DNA from: Paramacrobiotus metropolitanus
Lineage: Eukaryota > Tardigrada > Eutardigrada > Parachela > Macrobiotidae
Assembly: GCF_019649055.1 (NCBI RefSeq)
Contig: NW_026570269.1
Coordinates: 979,521 to 1,043,520, forward strand
Reading direction: 5' to 3'
DNA length: 64,000 nucleotides
The translations under genes were made by a program, and so were the position numbers. Each line of letters opens with the position of its first letter. Position 1 is the stretch's first letter. This document shows positions 36,477 through 48,038 of this stretch, in pieces. The notes under the pieces are model-generated. The model ran no database searches. It had not been told where the DNA came from and saw nothing but the letters and a program-made list of their open reading frames with translations.

Positions 36477-37232
36477 GAAAAATGACTTCTTTAATAAAAC
36501 AATGCATATGTTGTAGTCAGCGCATTAATTAAAGTCAAGCGTCTCGCTGATCCTTCCACTGCAGGTAAAGATACTTCATACGATGGCAACAGCGGTGTAA
36601 ATATAAATAAACAGTAATAGAACGTAATCTATCTCCGATATATATGTAGCCAATTTCTTACAACAGCCAACTGTCACAATTACTTAATAAGTACGTGTCG
36701 AAAACTGTCAATAAGAACATTGGCAAACTTTAACTGACGAAAAAAACACCCCAATTGTTGAACGATATTTGCCTCCTGACATTTCTGACACTTATGACAA
36801 TGCCTTTTTTATGCTGTTCACCTGCCTGGCCGGTACGTGACTATGCGGCATACAATGGAAAAATATGTAGATCCAATAATCCAGTGTTTTCTTGAATGCG
36901 CTTCTATTAAATCCAATTATAAGGTTAGATCAATTCGAAGGCGTAGAGCAGAGATAGCCTTCGATGTGCCTGGAAACATCAAGTACACCGCCACGACTTC
37001 CAGCCGGATGTTTGCTATGTTTTTACGCATATCACATTGTTGTTGTTTGCATTTGCACTTTGCAGTCTTACACAGCGGGAAAAAAATTGCAAGGTGATTT
37101 TCTGCAGAGGTATGGCAATTTGGCTCAAGTATCCTCTTGATAACGTTCATCCTGTACGACGTTATCGTTACAATTAGCCTTTCACTTTCATGCATCAGTT
37201 TCAGATATACTGCACAAACTACGTATACCGAG
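36477..37232. other. Intergenic, nothing recognised
   Basis: Promoter side of transporter C; no supported ORF. Confidence 0.4.
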
Positions 37233-37553
37233 TCATCTAGGTAGGTTTGCGGCATTGTCAAGATTACGATAAGTGAATTTTTCGCAATGGATATTAAGTC
37301 CACAAATCCATATCTTTTGTGAAATACAGCGCTTTATCGACCAGAACTGCCTAAAGCCATCTTCCCAAAAAATTTCAACTTTTTTTCGATCAGCTTTTGT
37401 TTGTAACCTTGTCCTTTTATAGGTACCATATTTTGTGCTAACATTAATACAATGTATGTAAGTGCCATTCCAATACATCTCGATCTGAGAACAAAGCGTA
37501 CAGAGCATCTGAGCCATTAACACGCCCTGTTTTGCCACTTCGAACTCGGCCAT
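37233..37553 (-). CDS. Hypothetical 106-residue ORF
   Basis: ATG-started, Cys- and aromatic-rich ORF (seven cysteines). No signal peptide, no recognised family and no splice partner. It may be chance; kept because of its length and ordinary amino acid composition. Confidence 0.22.
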   Translation of the reverse strand: MAEFEVAKQGVLMAQMLCTLCSQIEMYWNGTYIHCINVSTKYGTYKRTRLQTKADRKKVEIFWEDGFRQFWSIKRCISQKIWICGLNIHCEKFTYRNLDNAANLPR

Positions 37554-37768
37554 AATTGCAAAGCGTCACACTTGCAGGAGAGTGATTGTGACCTTTACAG
37601 TAACGTGCAAAGTGCGGACACATTTTAAATATTATGTAGTATGCGACTACGTACTGTACGTACACAGGCAGTTCACAACTTCACGCCAATCAGTCCAATG
37701 GAAAATAAAATAATAGAAGCAACTGGTAATTTTTTTGCAATTTGCCTTAGGGTGCGGCAATGTAGTAC

Positions 37769-38181
37769 ATGTTGTTTATACGCATTTTAACACAATTATT
37801 GGTTGTCTCTGCTCGTGCAGACTTCAAAGGTACAGCATGTACTGAACCCAGGATTGCGCAAGCTATATTTTTAGCTTTACGGTGGAATTTTCTGATATCT
37901 TACGAACGCTTCAAAACGTGGCTTGTGCTTTCAAAAGTTAATTACCTATAATCACAGCAGAAATTAGCTTGATATTTCCGAACGAAAGTTCTGAAATACC
38001 ACAACATAAAGAACGACACTCTCCCAAATTACACTACAGTCTGTACAAAGCCTGGAGGATTTTGATTTCTGGTCGAAGTCTGCTAAACTTACGGCGTGCA
38101 GTTATGTTTCCGATACTAACCATTGCGCTTTTCTTAGCGTTTGCAGTGATGGTTTGTTCCATTGGAAGAGCGTTTTCATGA
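37769..38181 (+). CDS. Possible small single-pass membrane protein, two exons
   Basis: Exon 1 37769-37829 encodes a leader-like MLFIRILTQLLVVSARAD. Exon 2 37958-38181 joins in phase and ends in TGA, giving 94 residues with a glycosylation sequon (NES) and a C-terminal hydrophobic helix (MFPILTIALFLAF). The donor GTACAG is weak. An overlapping alternative 3' exon pair (38138-38216 plus 38298-38315, reading VCSDGLFHWKSVFMITEEYEVW then DHNLP) has good splice sites in another frame. Unknown family. Confidence 0.28.
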
Positions 38182-38788
38182 TAACGGAAGAATACGAAGT
38201 GTGGGATGGCCTGACGGTAAGAAGTTTGGTTGCTAATAAAATGCTAATAAAATGAATTTCAACCGGCAAATCAAACAAATCTTTTACGCGCTCGCAGGAT
38301 CACAATCTTCCGTAAAATGTGCATTTGGATAACGCGATTATGGGAATATTATTATTGCATTTAAATATTCCGAGGCTAATAAGGATGTGCTTGCAATCCC
38401 ACACCACGAAATTCTTCCATTGTTCCAGCCTTCTGTCAAAGCCTTTTTACCATACCAGTCTGGCAAATCTGGACTCTGAACGATGTCGCCGACTCACCGC
38501 TTTGTACTACACTCCAACAAGACCTATTTTTCGTTTTTCTTGCTAAATCGGAAAAAACCACAATTAAGCATTGTGTTTCGTAAAGCACCAGTTTTTTATG
38601 AGATCGACACTTCACGAGTTTGTAATTAAAACGTTTCCCATAAAGAGAAGAAATGACTAGCCAGAAATTTTCGATATCTTCGTTAACCGCACACACCGGA
38701 AAAGAAACTATAAATAGAAAACTTAAAGTGGACAAGATAATGACATAGACGTGTCTGTCACATCTTGTAACAAAATTAAAAAACTCAA
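38182..38788. other. 3' flank of zinc-finger gene, no gene seen
   Basis: Apart from the alternative exons mentioned for the 37769 gene, nothing supported. Confidence 0.35.
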
Positions 38789-40854
38789 TTAACCCTCTGA
38801 GAACTTGGATTTTTCGGGATGTTTAGCTTGATTGTGCTTAAGCAGACCGATTTTGAACATATATCCCATACGGCATTCGGAGCATCCATACGGAAACTCT
38901 TCAAACTTCATGCGGTTTTGCGGTGGGACATATTTAGAGAGGAGGCCCAGACGCTTCTTTTCCTCCTTAACTTTAGCCAGCTTCTGCTTATAATCTCCAT
39001 GGACAGTGCGGATATGGTTGCGCAAAGATCCCGTACCCGACAACAGCCTGCCACACTGATCACACGGCAGTCGCTCCGCCAGAGAAGTGGCAGTGTACGG
39101 CCCTTTCACTCTTATCGAAACTTTAGCTCTGCGGGGCTTAACACCATTCACGCATGTCCTCACATGAACCTCCAGTCTCTGGGCATTGCGACACAAACGA
39201 CCACACAAAAGACATTTCCGGGATGGATCGTTATTGTGCCAGTTGGCGCAGTGCCGGCCGACCTGACGGTACGTTGGGAATGACTCTTCACAGACAGTGC
39301 ACGGATACAAACCATTGACTGCGTGCTGCTTGGTGTGCGACGTAAACCCTTTATCCATGAAAACATTGCAGTAACAGCATCGTTTATGGGCAGCCGACGC
39401 ATGGAGCTTCAAGTGGGAACTACTTAAGAACTTCTCTCCGCATGCATCACACTCATGATGCCAGTCTTCCTGGATGAACTTCAGCTCCTCGGCATGAGAT
39501 TTTTCCATGTGGGTTTTCATTTTCCCCCGGCCTAATTTATCGGCATACTGTCCGCATATCAGACAGGCAACTTCGGCTTTTCTTTGCAAGACATGGGTCG
39601 ACACATGTTCCACTAAGTCTGCGAAGTTCTTTCCCGAGAATTCACATCCCGGACATGCCAGATCCATCTGCTTAGCTTCGTCTTCGAGCAACCCATCGTG
39701 CTTATAAAAATGCAATTCCAATAATGACTGGCTAGGAAACGTTTTCTTGCAAGTTGAACAAAAATATTTGGAAAATCCCGTAGTTTTGATATAATCAATA
39801 GCTGCCGCCCGATCGGATTCGGTAGGAACGAAGGCAAATGTCGGATGCATCTGTACAATAGAAATTTTAAAACCAAAAACAAACGCTGATGCACCATTCA
39901 GTGTTAATGTACCATTGACAAAACATTCAATAATCAATACCCAACGTCTAAAAATAAAACAATAAAAATAAAAACTGTAAAAATAAATAATTAATACCGT
40001 TTATGCTGTATCCACAGAACCATAAGGCCAGAAACACTAAATCGTCTAAATGTAATTTGTAAGTAAAAAAGTAAAGACAAAAACACGTAAGTACATCTCA
40101 CCTGACTGATATGATTTCTTAATCCTTCATCGCCACGGAAAATAGCATTACACTGGCTGCAAACGTGATTCATGGTTTCTTTTGAATATTCTTGATGTTG
40201 CGTTATAAGATGCTTAGTCAATCCAACAGTGGATATCCCACAAACAGGACAGCTTTTTCGCCGTCGGGGATCAGTTTTCTCCTGTCCTTTTGGTAAGCCT
40301 TCTTTTGGCTTTCCTGGTGCATCTGATGTTGCATTGTGTTGATCAGCGCCAGCGGTTACCAAACCAGCAGCAATAACCCCAAATGCAACAGTTTGACTTG
40401 CAGTGGGTTCAGTGATATCTAATAGTGCGTCTGCTTGAGTGGCAGGGGATTCGTTGGTGAACAGTGCAGTCCAAACATCCTTCGCGTCCTGCTCCGAAGA
40501 TGGCAAACCATTATCCGGAACGTCCACGGATTTCACTCGACGCTTTCGCCCTCTTTTCTCCCTCGTACCTCTCTTTTTTCCACTCTTCGATTGTTGTGAC
40601 AAATCCCAGTGTGCATTATTTCTAGATGCACAAGCAGAGAAATGAGATCTATCCGTTTTCCCTTTCTTCTGAGTTCTCTTGCTGCCAGCATCCACAATAT
40701 CTCCCAGATCCCATAAAACGTTCTTTGGTATAATTGGCTGGGAAAGTAAAGATAACAAAATGGACTGCCCACTGGTTACCTCGAAGTCGTCGCTGGACGT
40801 CGGGTGGTTTTGCTGGAGTTTGGATAAGCGCTGACTTCGTCGGACGCCCAACAT
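38789..40854 (-). CDS. C2H2 zinc-finger protein, eleven fingers
   Basis: Exons 40854-40102 and 39850-38789 join in phase to 604 residues. The N-terminal half is polar with basic clusters (KKRGTREKRGRKRRVK, a likely nuclear signal). C2H2 fingers follow: two encoded by exon 1, the second completed only across the intron (CSQCNAIFRGDEGLRNHISQ then MH), and nine by exon 2, such as CSTCKKTFPSQSLLELHFYKH and CDQCGRLLSGTGSLRNHIRTVH. One finger is CCHC (ends HVRTC). Linkers are irregular rather than TGEKP. Probably a nuclear DNA-binding regulator; the target is unknown. The split finger proves the two ORFs are one gene although exon 2 begins with ATG. Confidence 0.87.
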
Positions 40855-41061
40855 GACTGACTACCAGGCAATCAACAAGAAGATGCTGGCCGTTAGGCAG
40901 TATACCACGTTAAGCCCCAATCTTCATTATGGTTGCAAAGATACATTAAAAAATTCATGGAGACAGTTTGAAAAGTTCGCAGTATGTAGAGGAACAAACC
41001 ACTTTTACAAATACCGCAGTCATAATTTTTTAAGTACGTACCCCCCTGAGGCTGACTACTC
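40855..41061. promoter_or_regulatory. 5' flank of the zinc-finger gene
   Basis: About 200 bp between the start codon and the hAT-type element. A plus-strand ORF begins on the same CATG but has no support. Confidence 0.3.
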
Positions 41062-41069
41062 GTAGCTAC

Positions 41070-42184
41070 CAGACCTGGGCAGTTATGAGATTTCGACTCA
41101 TAGTTAGAGTTAAGAGTTAATCGCAGCTCGCGAGTTACGCTACGAGTTAAGTTAGCTGCTAACTAGAGTTAACCTTCTTCATGAATCATCTTCAACATAT
41201 ACCGATAGATTTGAGACTTATCTGACATAAATTCTCCCTCATGTTTGACCCTGGCTTTTAAGAAAGGAATGACCGAGCGCCGGCAACGCTGAACTTTTTA
41301 CTAAGATTTCGCTTCACATGGCTACCGAAGTTAGTGTAGCTGTTTGACAGCGTTGACCGCATTATTACGCTTCCCTAATGGGCAGGTAGCGAACAATTAC
41401 AGGTAGCAGGTAGCGCACAGACGATCAGTTCCCGTGTGATTTTGGTGCGGAACATGATTTGTCCTCTCGTTGACAAAATTTTGCTCCGCAAAAAATTACG
41501 TTCTCTGCACGCTGTTAATTGAGCTCAAATTGAACGATCACACTCACTGTCAGCATGGACTCTCCGATGCATATTCATCGACCGAAGCGTAGCGAAGGTA
41601 GATTAATACATACTTTCGTTGATTTGTGTCCGTTACGAAAGGTCGTTACGAAAGGTTGTCACGTAAGCCATTTCCAACGAGTAACTGGAAGTCTATGCTT
41701 ATGTTCCTAAGTCGTTTTGCAAAATAATATAAAATTTCATTATTCAACATATAAAAATAGTATTAAAATACTTAAACAGTTTGTAATATAAAATGTAGTA
41801 TACTGTACTCAAAGGAAATGCTGCGCTCCGGTCTGTCAAATGCACGCCAACGTGCATTTTTCCTAGTCTAGTCAAAGCCTTGGGCGGTCGTAGTGTACGT
41901 CTGCTCGAGAAATTTTGTACAGATACTTTTGTAATTATGGCAATTTATGCGATCCACGGTTAACATAACATTTTTTCTGATATTTTCTATTTTTTAATTT
42001 CATTTTTGCTTTCAACTGAAACCTCCAGAGTTACGTTAAACTCGAGTTGCGCTATATTATTTTTGAGTTGCGCTAGAGTTAAGTTTTCATCCTGGCGAGT
42101 TAAGCTTCAAAGTTAAGTTATAACTCGTTAACTCGAAAAAAACTCGCGTTAAGTTAAATAGTTAAAATTAACTGCCCAGGTCTG
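41070..42184. mobile_element. Non-autonomous hAT-type transposon with 8-bp target duplication
   Basis: Inverted ends CAGACCTGGGCAGTTA (41070) and TAACTGCCCAGGTCTG (ending 42184) are bounded by GTAGCTAC at 41062-41069 and again at 42185-42192, an exact 8-bp duplication, the hAT hallmark. Subterminal regions contain many short repeats of (A)GAGTTAA / TTAACTCG. The 1115-bp interior has no transposase ORF. Confidence 0.85.
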
Positions 42185-42192
42185 GTAGCTAC

Positions 42193-43061
42193 TGCCTTAT
42201 CACCGGACCAAAAAATTGAGTACGAGTACTTAAACACCGCCGACCGTGGTCAGCGTGGTGGTTGCAACTGCCACACGGTGTTTAAGGACAAAACGCATTG
42301 CTTAAAGTACCGGACTACCGGTACTTGCTTCATTAAGTGAGGAATTGTAAGGACTAAGGACGTAGCGAAAAAAAATGGTCTAGCAGCCTGCATATTGCAG
42401 CAGGTTGGTTCTGCAGTGAATCTGGATTCACCAGCTAGTATTCCTGCGCCTCTGACACGGAACGAATTTGGCCGGTAAATACCATTGATTCCAGTCTCCA
42501 AATTGTCAGGTTACGTACTTACTTGGTTCGATATCGAGCAGCGGAAGATTGCATTACAGTACATAAGTGTGCCACGCTATTTTTCCATATTTTCATAACT
42601 TTTCATTAACGTGACTCTAGCTCGACCGAATTTGTATATGTGCCGGCGCATCGAAAATAAAACAACTGACCACCAAGAATACCACCAGCAAAAATGCATA
42701 TCTATACGTAAACATCTCTAGGCATATGTACGAGTACTGTACATCGTTGCGTTTCGATTAGAAACTTGTCTAAACAAGAATTAACCACCAATCGTACACA
42801 GCAACAAGTAGCGTGTTCACAGAATATACAAAACCCTGTGCAAATTCGCTTAAAGTTCGTAGCGAAGATTTAAAGTTCCAACTCGAAGAGAAAAATCGAA
42901 ATAACTACCATAGGTGGAAGGCGCGTTCACCTAGAGTAAATATCTATGGTAAAAATTATGATGTGTCAATTAAATTATCGTGGGCGGTAAAGCACGAGCG
43001 CCGTGTAGCGTTGGGCATCCTGGTTGCTGTTGTTTGTGTATGTAACTCCAGGATTAACCGG
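42193..43061. other. Intergenic, nothing recognised
   Basis: 3' flank of transporter D; a plus-strand ORF at 42813 is not supported. Confidence 0.4.
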
Positions 43062-45066
43062 TCAAACAGACTGTGCAATAGTACTGTCATTGCTGCTAGG
43101 CGCTAAAGATCCCTTGTTCCCGAAAAAATTGTCCTCGAGTTTTTTCTGTATTTCCAGAAACGATTCCCCTTTCGTTTCGGTCAGTGTAACCGAAAGGAAA
43201 AGTGCCAGCACTAGCGTAATGCCGCTGAAAATCGCGAAGGTCCACTCCATCAAATACACCTGCATAATAGGAAAGACCGCCGTGACAATTGTTGACAAGG
43301 CCAGGCTGACGACCAGCACCAAGGCGGATGCGGATTGTCGCGATGTCAGTCCGAACATCTCAGCCGGCAGCAGATAGGGCACACTGGCCGGTCCAATAAC
43401 GAAGAAAACCATGAAGAACATCAACGCTGCTAGATTTCCATAACGGCACTCAGTGCAGATGTTGGATGCAGATAATGCCGCAAAGATGACCATAGCAACT
43501 GTACAAAGGGCACAACCGAATAGACCGGTTAACAGAACCGGTCGCCGCCCGACTTTATCCAACAATAGTGAACCAAGGATGGCCACCAGAACTTGAAGTC
43601 CCGCCAATGCTACTGATCCATACGACGAGATCTCTTTGGCTAAACCACACGTGCGAAAGATTTCTGTTGAATAGACATAAATTGCGGGATACCCAGTAAG
43701 CCGTTGGGCAGTGATAGCCAGTAAACACACCGCAATATTCCTGCGCAGAAATGGATCGCGAAACAGACCAAGAATCGATACGCGCTTCTGCGATAGTTTT
43801 TTTGCGTGTTGCACTTCGTTTTCGATAATGGCGACTTCAGTGTCCACGTTGTCCGTATGACGCAGACGCTTTAAGAGTTGCTGTCAATTCTGCAGTGCCG
43901 CGTACATTTCGGCCCAGCCAACGCGGACTTTCCGGTAACAGCACGTACAACAAGAAAAATATGATATTGGGTGACAGAAGTATCCAAGTCATGTGCTTCC
44001 AGTAATTGTCATTTCCCAGGAACGCCGGCAGCCCGAGCACGTCGGCCACTAACATCCCGCAACTGAGTGAAGAGGCGATGAGGACGCTCAGCACACCGCG
44101 ATATTTTATTGGGCTGATCTCGGCAGCGTACACCACACAGGCTGAACTTCCGAAACCGGCTCCCACTCCGAAAATTAAACGTCCTACAAAATGTATTGAT
44201 CAACAAACTAGGAAAATATTCTGCTGCAAAAATTTGATTTAAGCAGGTAATAATTTAGCTCTGCTGTTGCTGTTTGAGTTGCACAGAACTATAATGGATA
44301 AAATGCTTCTCCAACCTCCAGTTCGGCTAGACACATTTTTCCCCCTATATATAAAGTGTTTTGTACGATATAATTCGTATAATTCGTTTGCGCATAACTC
44401 GTATAATTCGTATATAACTCGTATAATTCGTTTGCGCACTTACAACGAGTAGTTACTGTAAGTTCTGTAACTGTTAATCACTAGCAGAAACATGAGAAGA
44501 TGTACGAGCAATGAAAAAATATCTATCTGTAAGCATACGATTATACCTATAATGAACATTTCATATGACGGGGCAAATACAATACATGCAGCGGCAGCAC
44601 TTCCAATAACTCCAACTACGTTGCTGATCAAAAAGGTTTTGCGAAATCCGAACCGTTCGACCAAGTTGTTCGTCAATAGTGCTCCAACGGACACTCCTAG
44701 CATCACCGAAGATCCTGTCAGACCCCAAATAGCACTCAGACTACTATTATGACGCAGATGCAAAGATAGTTCATTGTCTGGGACAAAAGAGCACCATAAC
44801 AAGTTTTCGGGATGTGTTAAGTTAGAGGTTAACACCCAGCTTTGTTGCCCAGAAGCAACGGTTGATGTTGAAGTACGCAAACACTGAATCTGTCGAATCC
44901 ATCGTATGATCAGATTCTGCGGGACGTTAATTTGCGCAAAACTGTAGCCAGCATTGAACCATGTGGTCAATGCCGCAATCAGTGTCGAGAGAAAGGTCGT
45001 TGCAGTTAAGGAATTATGTGATTTCAGACAAGAACTGGCGCTGGTGGTGACCTTTAGTGCAGACAT
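43062..45066 (-). pseudogene. GLUT-like transporter family member D, frameshifted
   Basis: Exon 1 45066-44547 (ATG at MSALKVTT; the frame upstream looks 5' UTR-like) and exon 2 44183-43062, with the family intron position kept (YEMFIIG|RLIFGVGAGFG). Landmarks: FNAGYSFAQINVPQ, PESPRW, QRLTGYPAIYVYS, DKVGRRPVLLTG, ETKGESFLEIQ. Between about 43875 and 43890 the frame changes: the first part ends AELTA..., while family-like LLKRLRHTDNVDTEV continues in the next frame. The total length is one base too long for an open frame, so a single inserted base explains it. Everything else is intact, so this is either a very young pseudogene or an assembly error in an active gene. Confidence 0.8.
44357..44440. 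repeat. Short tandem repeat, TATAATTCGT units
   Basis: Several copies of CGTATAATTCGT and two of TATAATTCGTTTGCGCA in about 80 bp inside the intron of transporter D. Confidence 0.6.
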
Positions 45067-45696
45067 CCTGACTGCAGTTTTTAAAGTTCCCCGTGTTATA
45101 CTTTTACAAAACTGGTACACAAACAAACACAAATATGTATACAAACACTCCTGCTTTAATTAGTATAGCTACGTATATAGGCACCATTTTAAAAATACAA
45201 ATACCGCTGTATAATTGTCCATTGTCCCAGTGGACAATAGTTGTAATGATTATTATCCTGTGTACTAGGAATCTGCTACAGGCGGCTCTAGTGGTAATAT
45301 TCACTAGTTATGTAATCCGTGGTAAGACTACCGCATGCAGAAAAGTAAATTACCGTGTCATGGTGCATGACAGTATGTATGTTGTGCTTATGGCTGGATC
45401 AGATTTGCCACTATAATAAGTTCGTCATGTCACCGGCAAAACCGGCAACGATTACGCACCACCCTTCGGATTCAACATATACTTGCTTATAATTGTAGAC
45501 GAAGGTGACTCTGAGTAGGTAACTATAGTAGTAGCATATTAGTGTCGTCATCAGCTTTGTTTTGTTTGGCAAACACTTTCTTGGTCAGATCATACGCGCA
45601 AATGTGCAGGAACTGCATTTTTCTACGTAGAGTTTGTAATTATAGGTATGTACAGCTACTTGAAAATTAGTAGTACTACGCAGTACGCACCTGTAG
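45067..45696. other. Intergenic, nothing recognised
   Basis: 5' side of transporter D; only a small inverted repeat at about 45205-45230 (ATTGTCCA...TGGACAAT). Confidence 0.4.
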
Positions 45697-45915
45697 ATGA
45701 CTGCTCAATCTGTATTTCAATGGACTGTTCTGATTTCGAGTATTATTCTTGCAGCACATCCTGAAGCCACAGCAGAACTTACGTACATGAACTATTTCGC
45801 TGAAACTTATTTTCTTGTTAGCAGCTACTTCCTAATAGATTTAACGGTGCGTTGCTTACTGCCTTTAGCAATTAGCGCCTCAACTGCCATGAAAAAATAT
45901 AAACCCAAAAAATGA
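45697..45915 (+). CDS. Hypothetical 72-residue hydrophobic protein
   Basis: ATG-started ORF with a leader-like N-terminus (FQWTVLISSIILAAHPEATA), a second hydrophobic stretch (TYFLVSSYFLIDLTV...LLPLAI) and a basic tail (KKYKPKK). No family or splice evidence. May be a chance ORF. Confidence 0.25.
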   Translation: MTAQSVFQWTVLISSIILAAHPEATAELTYMNYFAETYFLVSSYFLIDLTVRCLLPLAISASTAMKKYKPKK

Positions 45916-46215
45916 CAGCGGAATATTCAAAGCGGGATTAATTAAATCGGCTTAATATTCAGATTTTGCCATACAAGAATAACTTTCAGACTTTCGGCTG
46001 GTAACACAATTGCTGTTTGGCAAATAACGACAAATTATTTTCAACAAGCGTATCTGTAGTTATGCGCCACGAAATTTTTGTTCGTTGTTGCCGAATCAAG
46101 CGCAATATATACTTTTGAAAATTTATGACAATTAAATTGATGTAGCAGTTACTCTTCAGTAATCTGATACAATATTATACGAGTATTTACTTCAATACCA
46201 CTTGTGTAACAAATT

Positions 46216-46424
46216 TTAACATTTTCTTTTGCCAGTAACGAATTCAAAGTTCTGACAGCAAGCTGTTATAAGTGACGACACATGCTGTAATAATATTAGA
46301 CTTTGCCAGTACTTATCAACATTTGTAAAACAAATCCGTCTGCTACAAGTCTGATAAGTCATATTGTCAGCAGGACCTCCTGTTGCTTCCAGGTACGTCG
46401 TATTTTCCCCCTTGACCACCAACT
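46216..46424 (-). CDS. Possible 3' exon of a Cys-containing secreted protein
   Basis: After a TTATCACAG acceptor the frame (phase 1) reads LVVKGENTTYLEATGGPADN, then five cysteines (YQTCSRRICF, ITACCQNF, KRKC) to TAA. Sequons NTT and NMT. No upstream exon with a matching donor was established. Family unknown. Confidence 0.28.
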
Positions 46425-47725
46425 CTGTGATAACGTGTCAAAGCATAGTACCCTTATAATGGTAAACACAGCATAAATTGACGCGTTATTTTTGATTTAT
46501 CGGCGCTAATTTGAATTGACCTTTGAATTTACCGGTAAATGAGGTGTATGGAATTACTGTAAGTACATTTTATCGTCGGGATATGGATATTACGAAGAAT
46601 GAATTCGATAAGACCGGTTTTATTTCTAGTGTCCGTGACTCCGCCACGCAACGCACAGCTGTACAACGTACATTACGTTTGCTGGATAGAAATCCTTTTA
46701 ACCCTTACATATATAAACTCATAATATTATGGGTTTGTTACATCAAAGATTCAGTAGCAGCAATACTGATAACATTGCGTTGCAGTTTCATCCAGTAATT
46801 TGTATACTCGTTATAATATCTGACATCGCACACTCAGTTTGTAGTGCTTTAGCGTCGCGCTAAACTGTTGTTCAGGTAAGTACTCCAGTATTATACCATT
46901 ATGATGTGTAGAGTTCAATATTTTGACTTTGAAGATATAATATGTCCTCAATATATAATTGAACAGCTACAGCATTTAATAATTTTAATAATTGCATTTG
47001 TCGACAACAATGTGCGCTATCATACATACCTAATTTCAAGCCTTCCGTAATGTACGACGTTTATGGGATCAGGCTTATTGATTTGTGTGAATTCGAATCG
47101 CTTGTTTGGATGATACTTGGGCTTACAATTGAAAAAAACGATGAAAAACCACAGTGATATGATCATGATTATCCGTTGTTGAAGGATGTTGAGTTGACAA
47201 TGCAGCGTTTCTCATAATGTATTCGATTTTTTTCTGGCACAGCGTGATGGGACAAAAAACGACCATGCCTGTGCAAGTATGGTGTTTTTATATGTTATGC
47301 ATCGGATTCTGATTTTCGTTCTTAGCCAGGCAGAAAACCATTCGGTGAAAGTTTTAATATAATATAACCACCGCACTTTTGTACTCGTTTCCTTTAATCC
47401 AGTACTATGGTTAGGACGAACCATAGTGCTGGATTTAATTCTTTCAGCATTTTCTAAAACAGTTCCGCTTTATACTGCTGACCACACGGTGCAGCTGTGC
47501 TGACACAAACTAGACATAAATTTAGTTAAGTGATGCCGTACACTGATAGCACAAACAGACACAAAAATTATGTTCAAAACTTTTTGAATTTCAGCATTTG
47601 CGCGAATATTGTAGTGGGATATTTCGTAATATGGTATTTGGTTACATTGTTCCCTGCGTTTGAGAAATTAGCAATCGACAAAATTTGCCACTTCAGCGCA
47701 CAAAAAACAAAAACACTATGCATAC
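46425..47725. other. Intergenic; small hairpin at 47394-47437
   Basis: TTAATCCAGTACTATGGTT (47394) is mirrored by AACCATAGTGCTGGATTTAA with a 6-base loop. Otherwise no supported feature. Confidence 0.4.
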
Positions 47726-48027
47726 CTCACGTACGCGTTTAACAAAGCACGCTCCCGGCATAAAGTGACAGAGGGGCATAAACGGCTGGATGATCCATAT
47801 AAAAGTCCGAAGCTGCTTGAAACTCCAGACAGGCTGTATCAGTTTGTGCCGTTTCGTGATTCTCCCTTTGCTTCGGCGGCAATACACATTACCATATGCA
47901 AAGAGCGGGCTGCCAGGTTCAACCATAACCGTAGCGCTACTATCCGCATTTTCATCCGCAACCACAGTTTGCCGTTAACGTTGTTCTGGTGTTCGTCGAT
48001 CACATAGAATTCACGGACAAATTTCAT
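47726..48027 (-). CDS. Possible coding exon divergent from calexcitin gene
   Basis: The minus-strand frame VADENADSSATVMVEPG...FVKRVRE runs to a GTATGC donor at 47725 and looks protein-like. The ATG frame just upstream (48027, MKFVREFYVIDEHQNN) is a different frame, so a splice or frame change is needed between them. It starts 12 bp from the calexcitin ATG on the opposite strand, so overlap with that 5' UTR makes it doubtful. Confidence 0.22.
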
Positions 48028-48038
48028 TATAGTTCAAT

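Noticed and set aside
39850-39937. Separate zinc-finger gene starting at the exon-2 ATG
   Set aside because: The second finger is only complete when exon 1 is joined to exon 2, so there is one gene.
40853-41065. Plus-strand ORF starting on the same CATG as the zinc-finger gene
   Set aside because: No splice sites, poor composition after about 16 codons; it overlaps the 5' flank and the edge of the hAT-type element.
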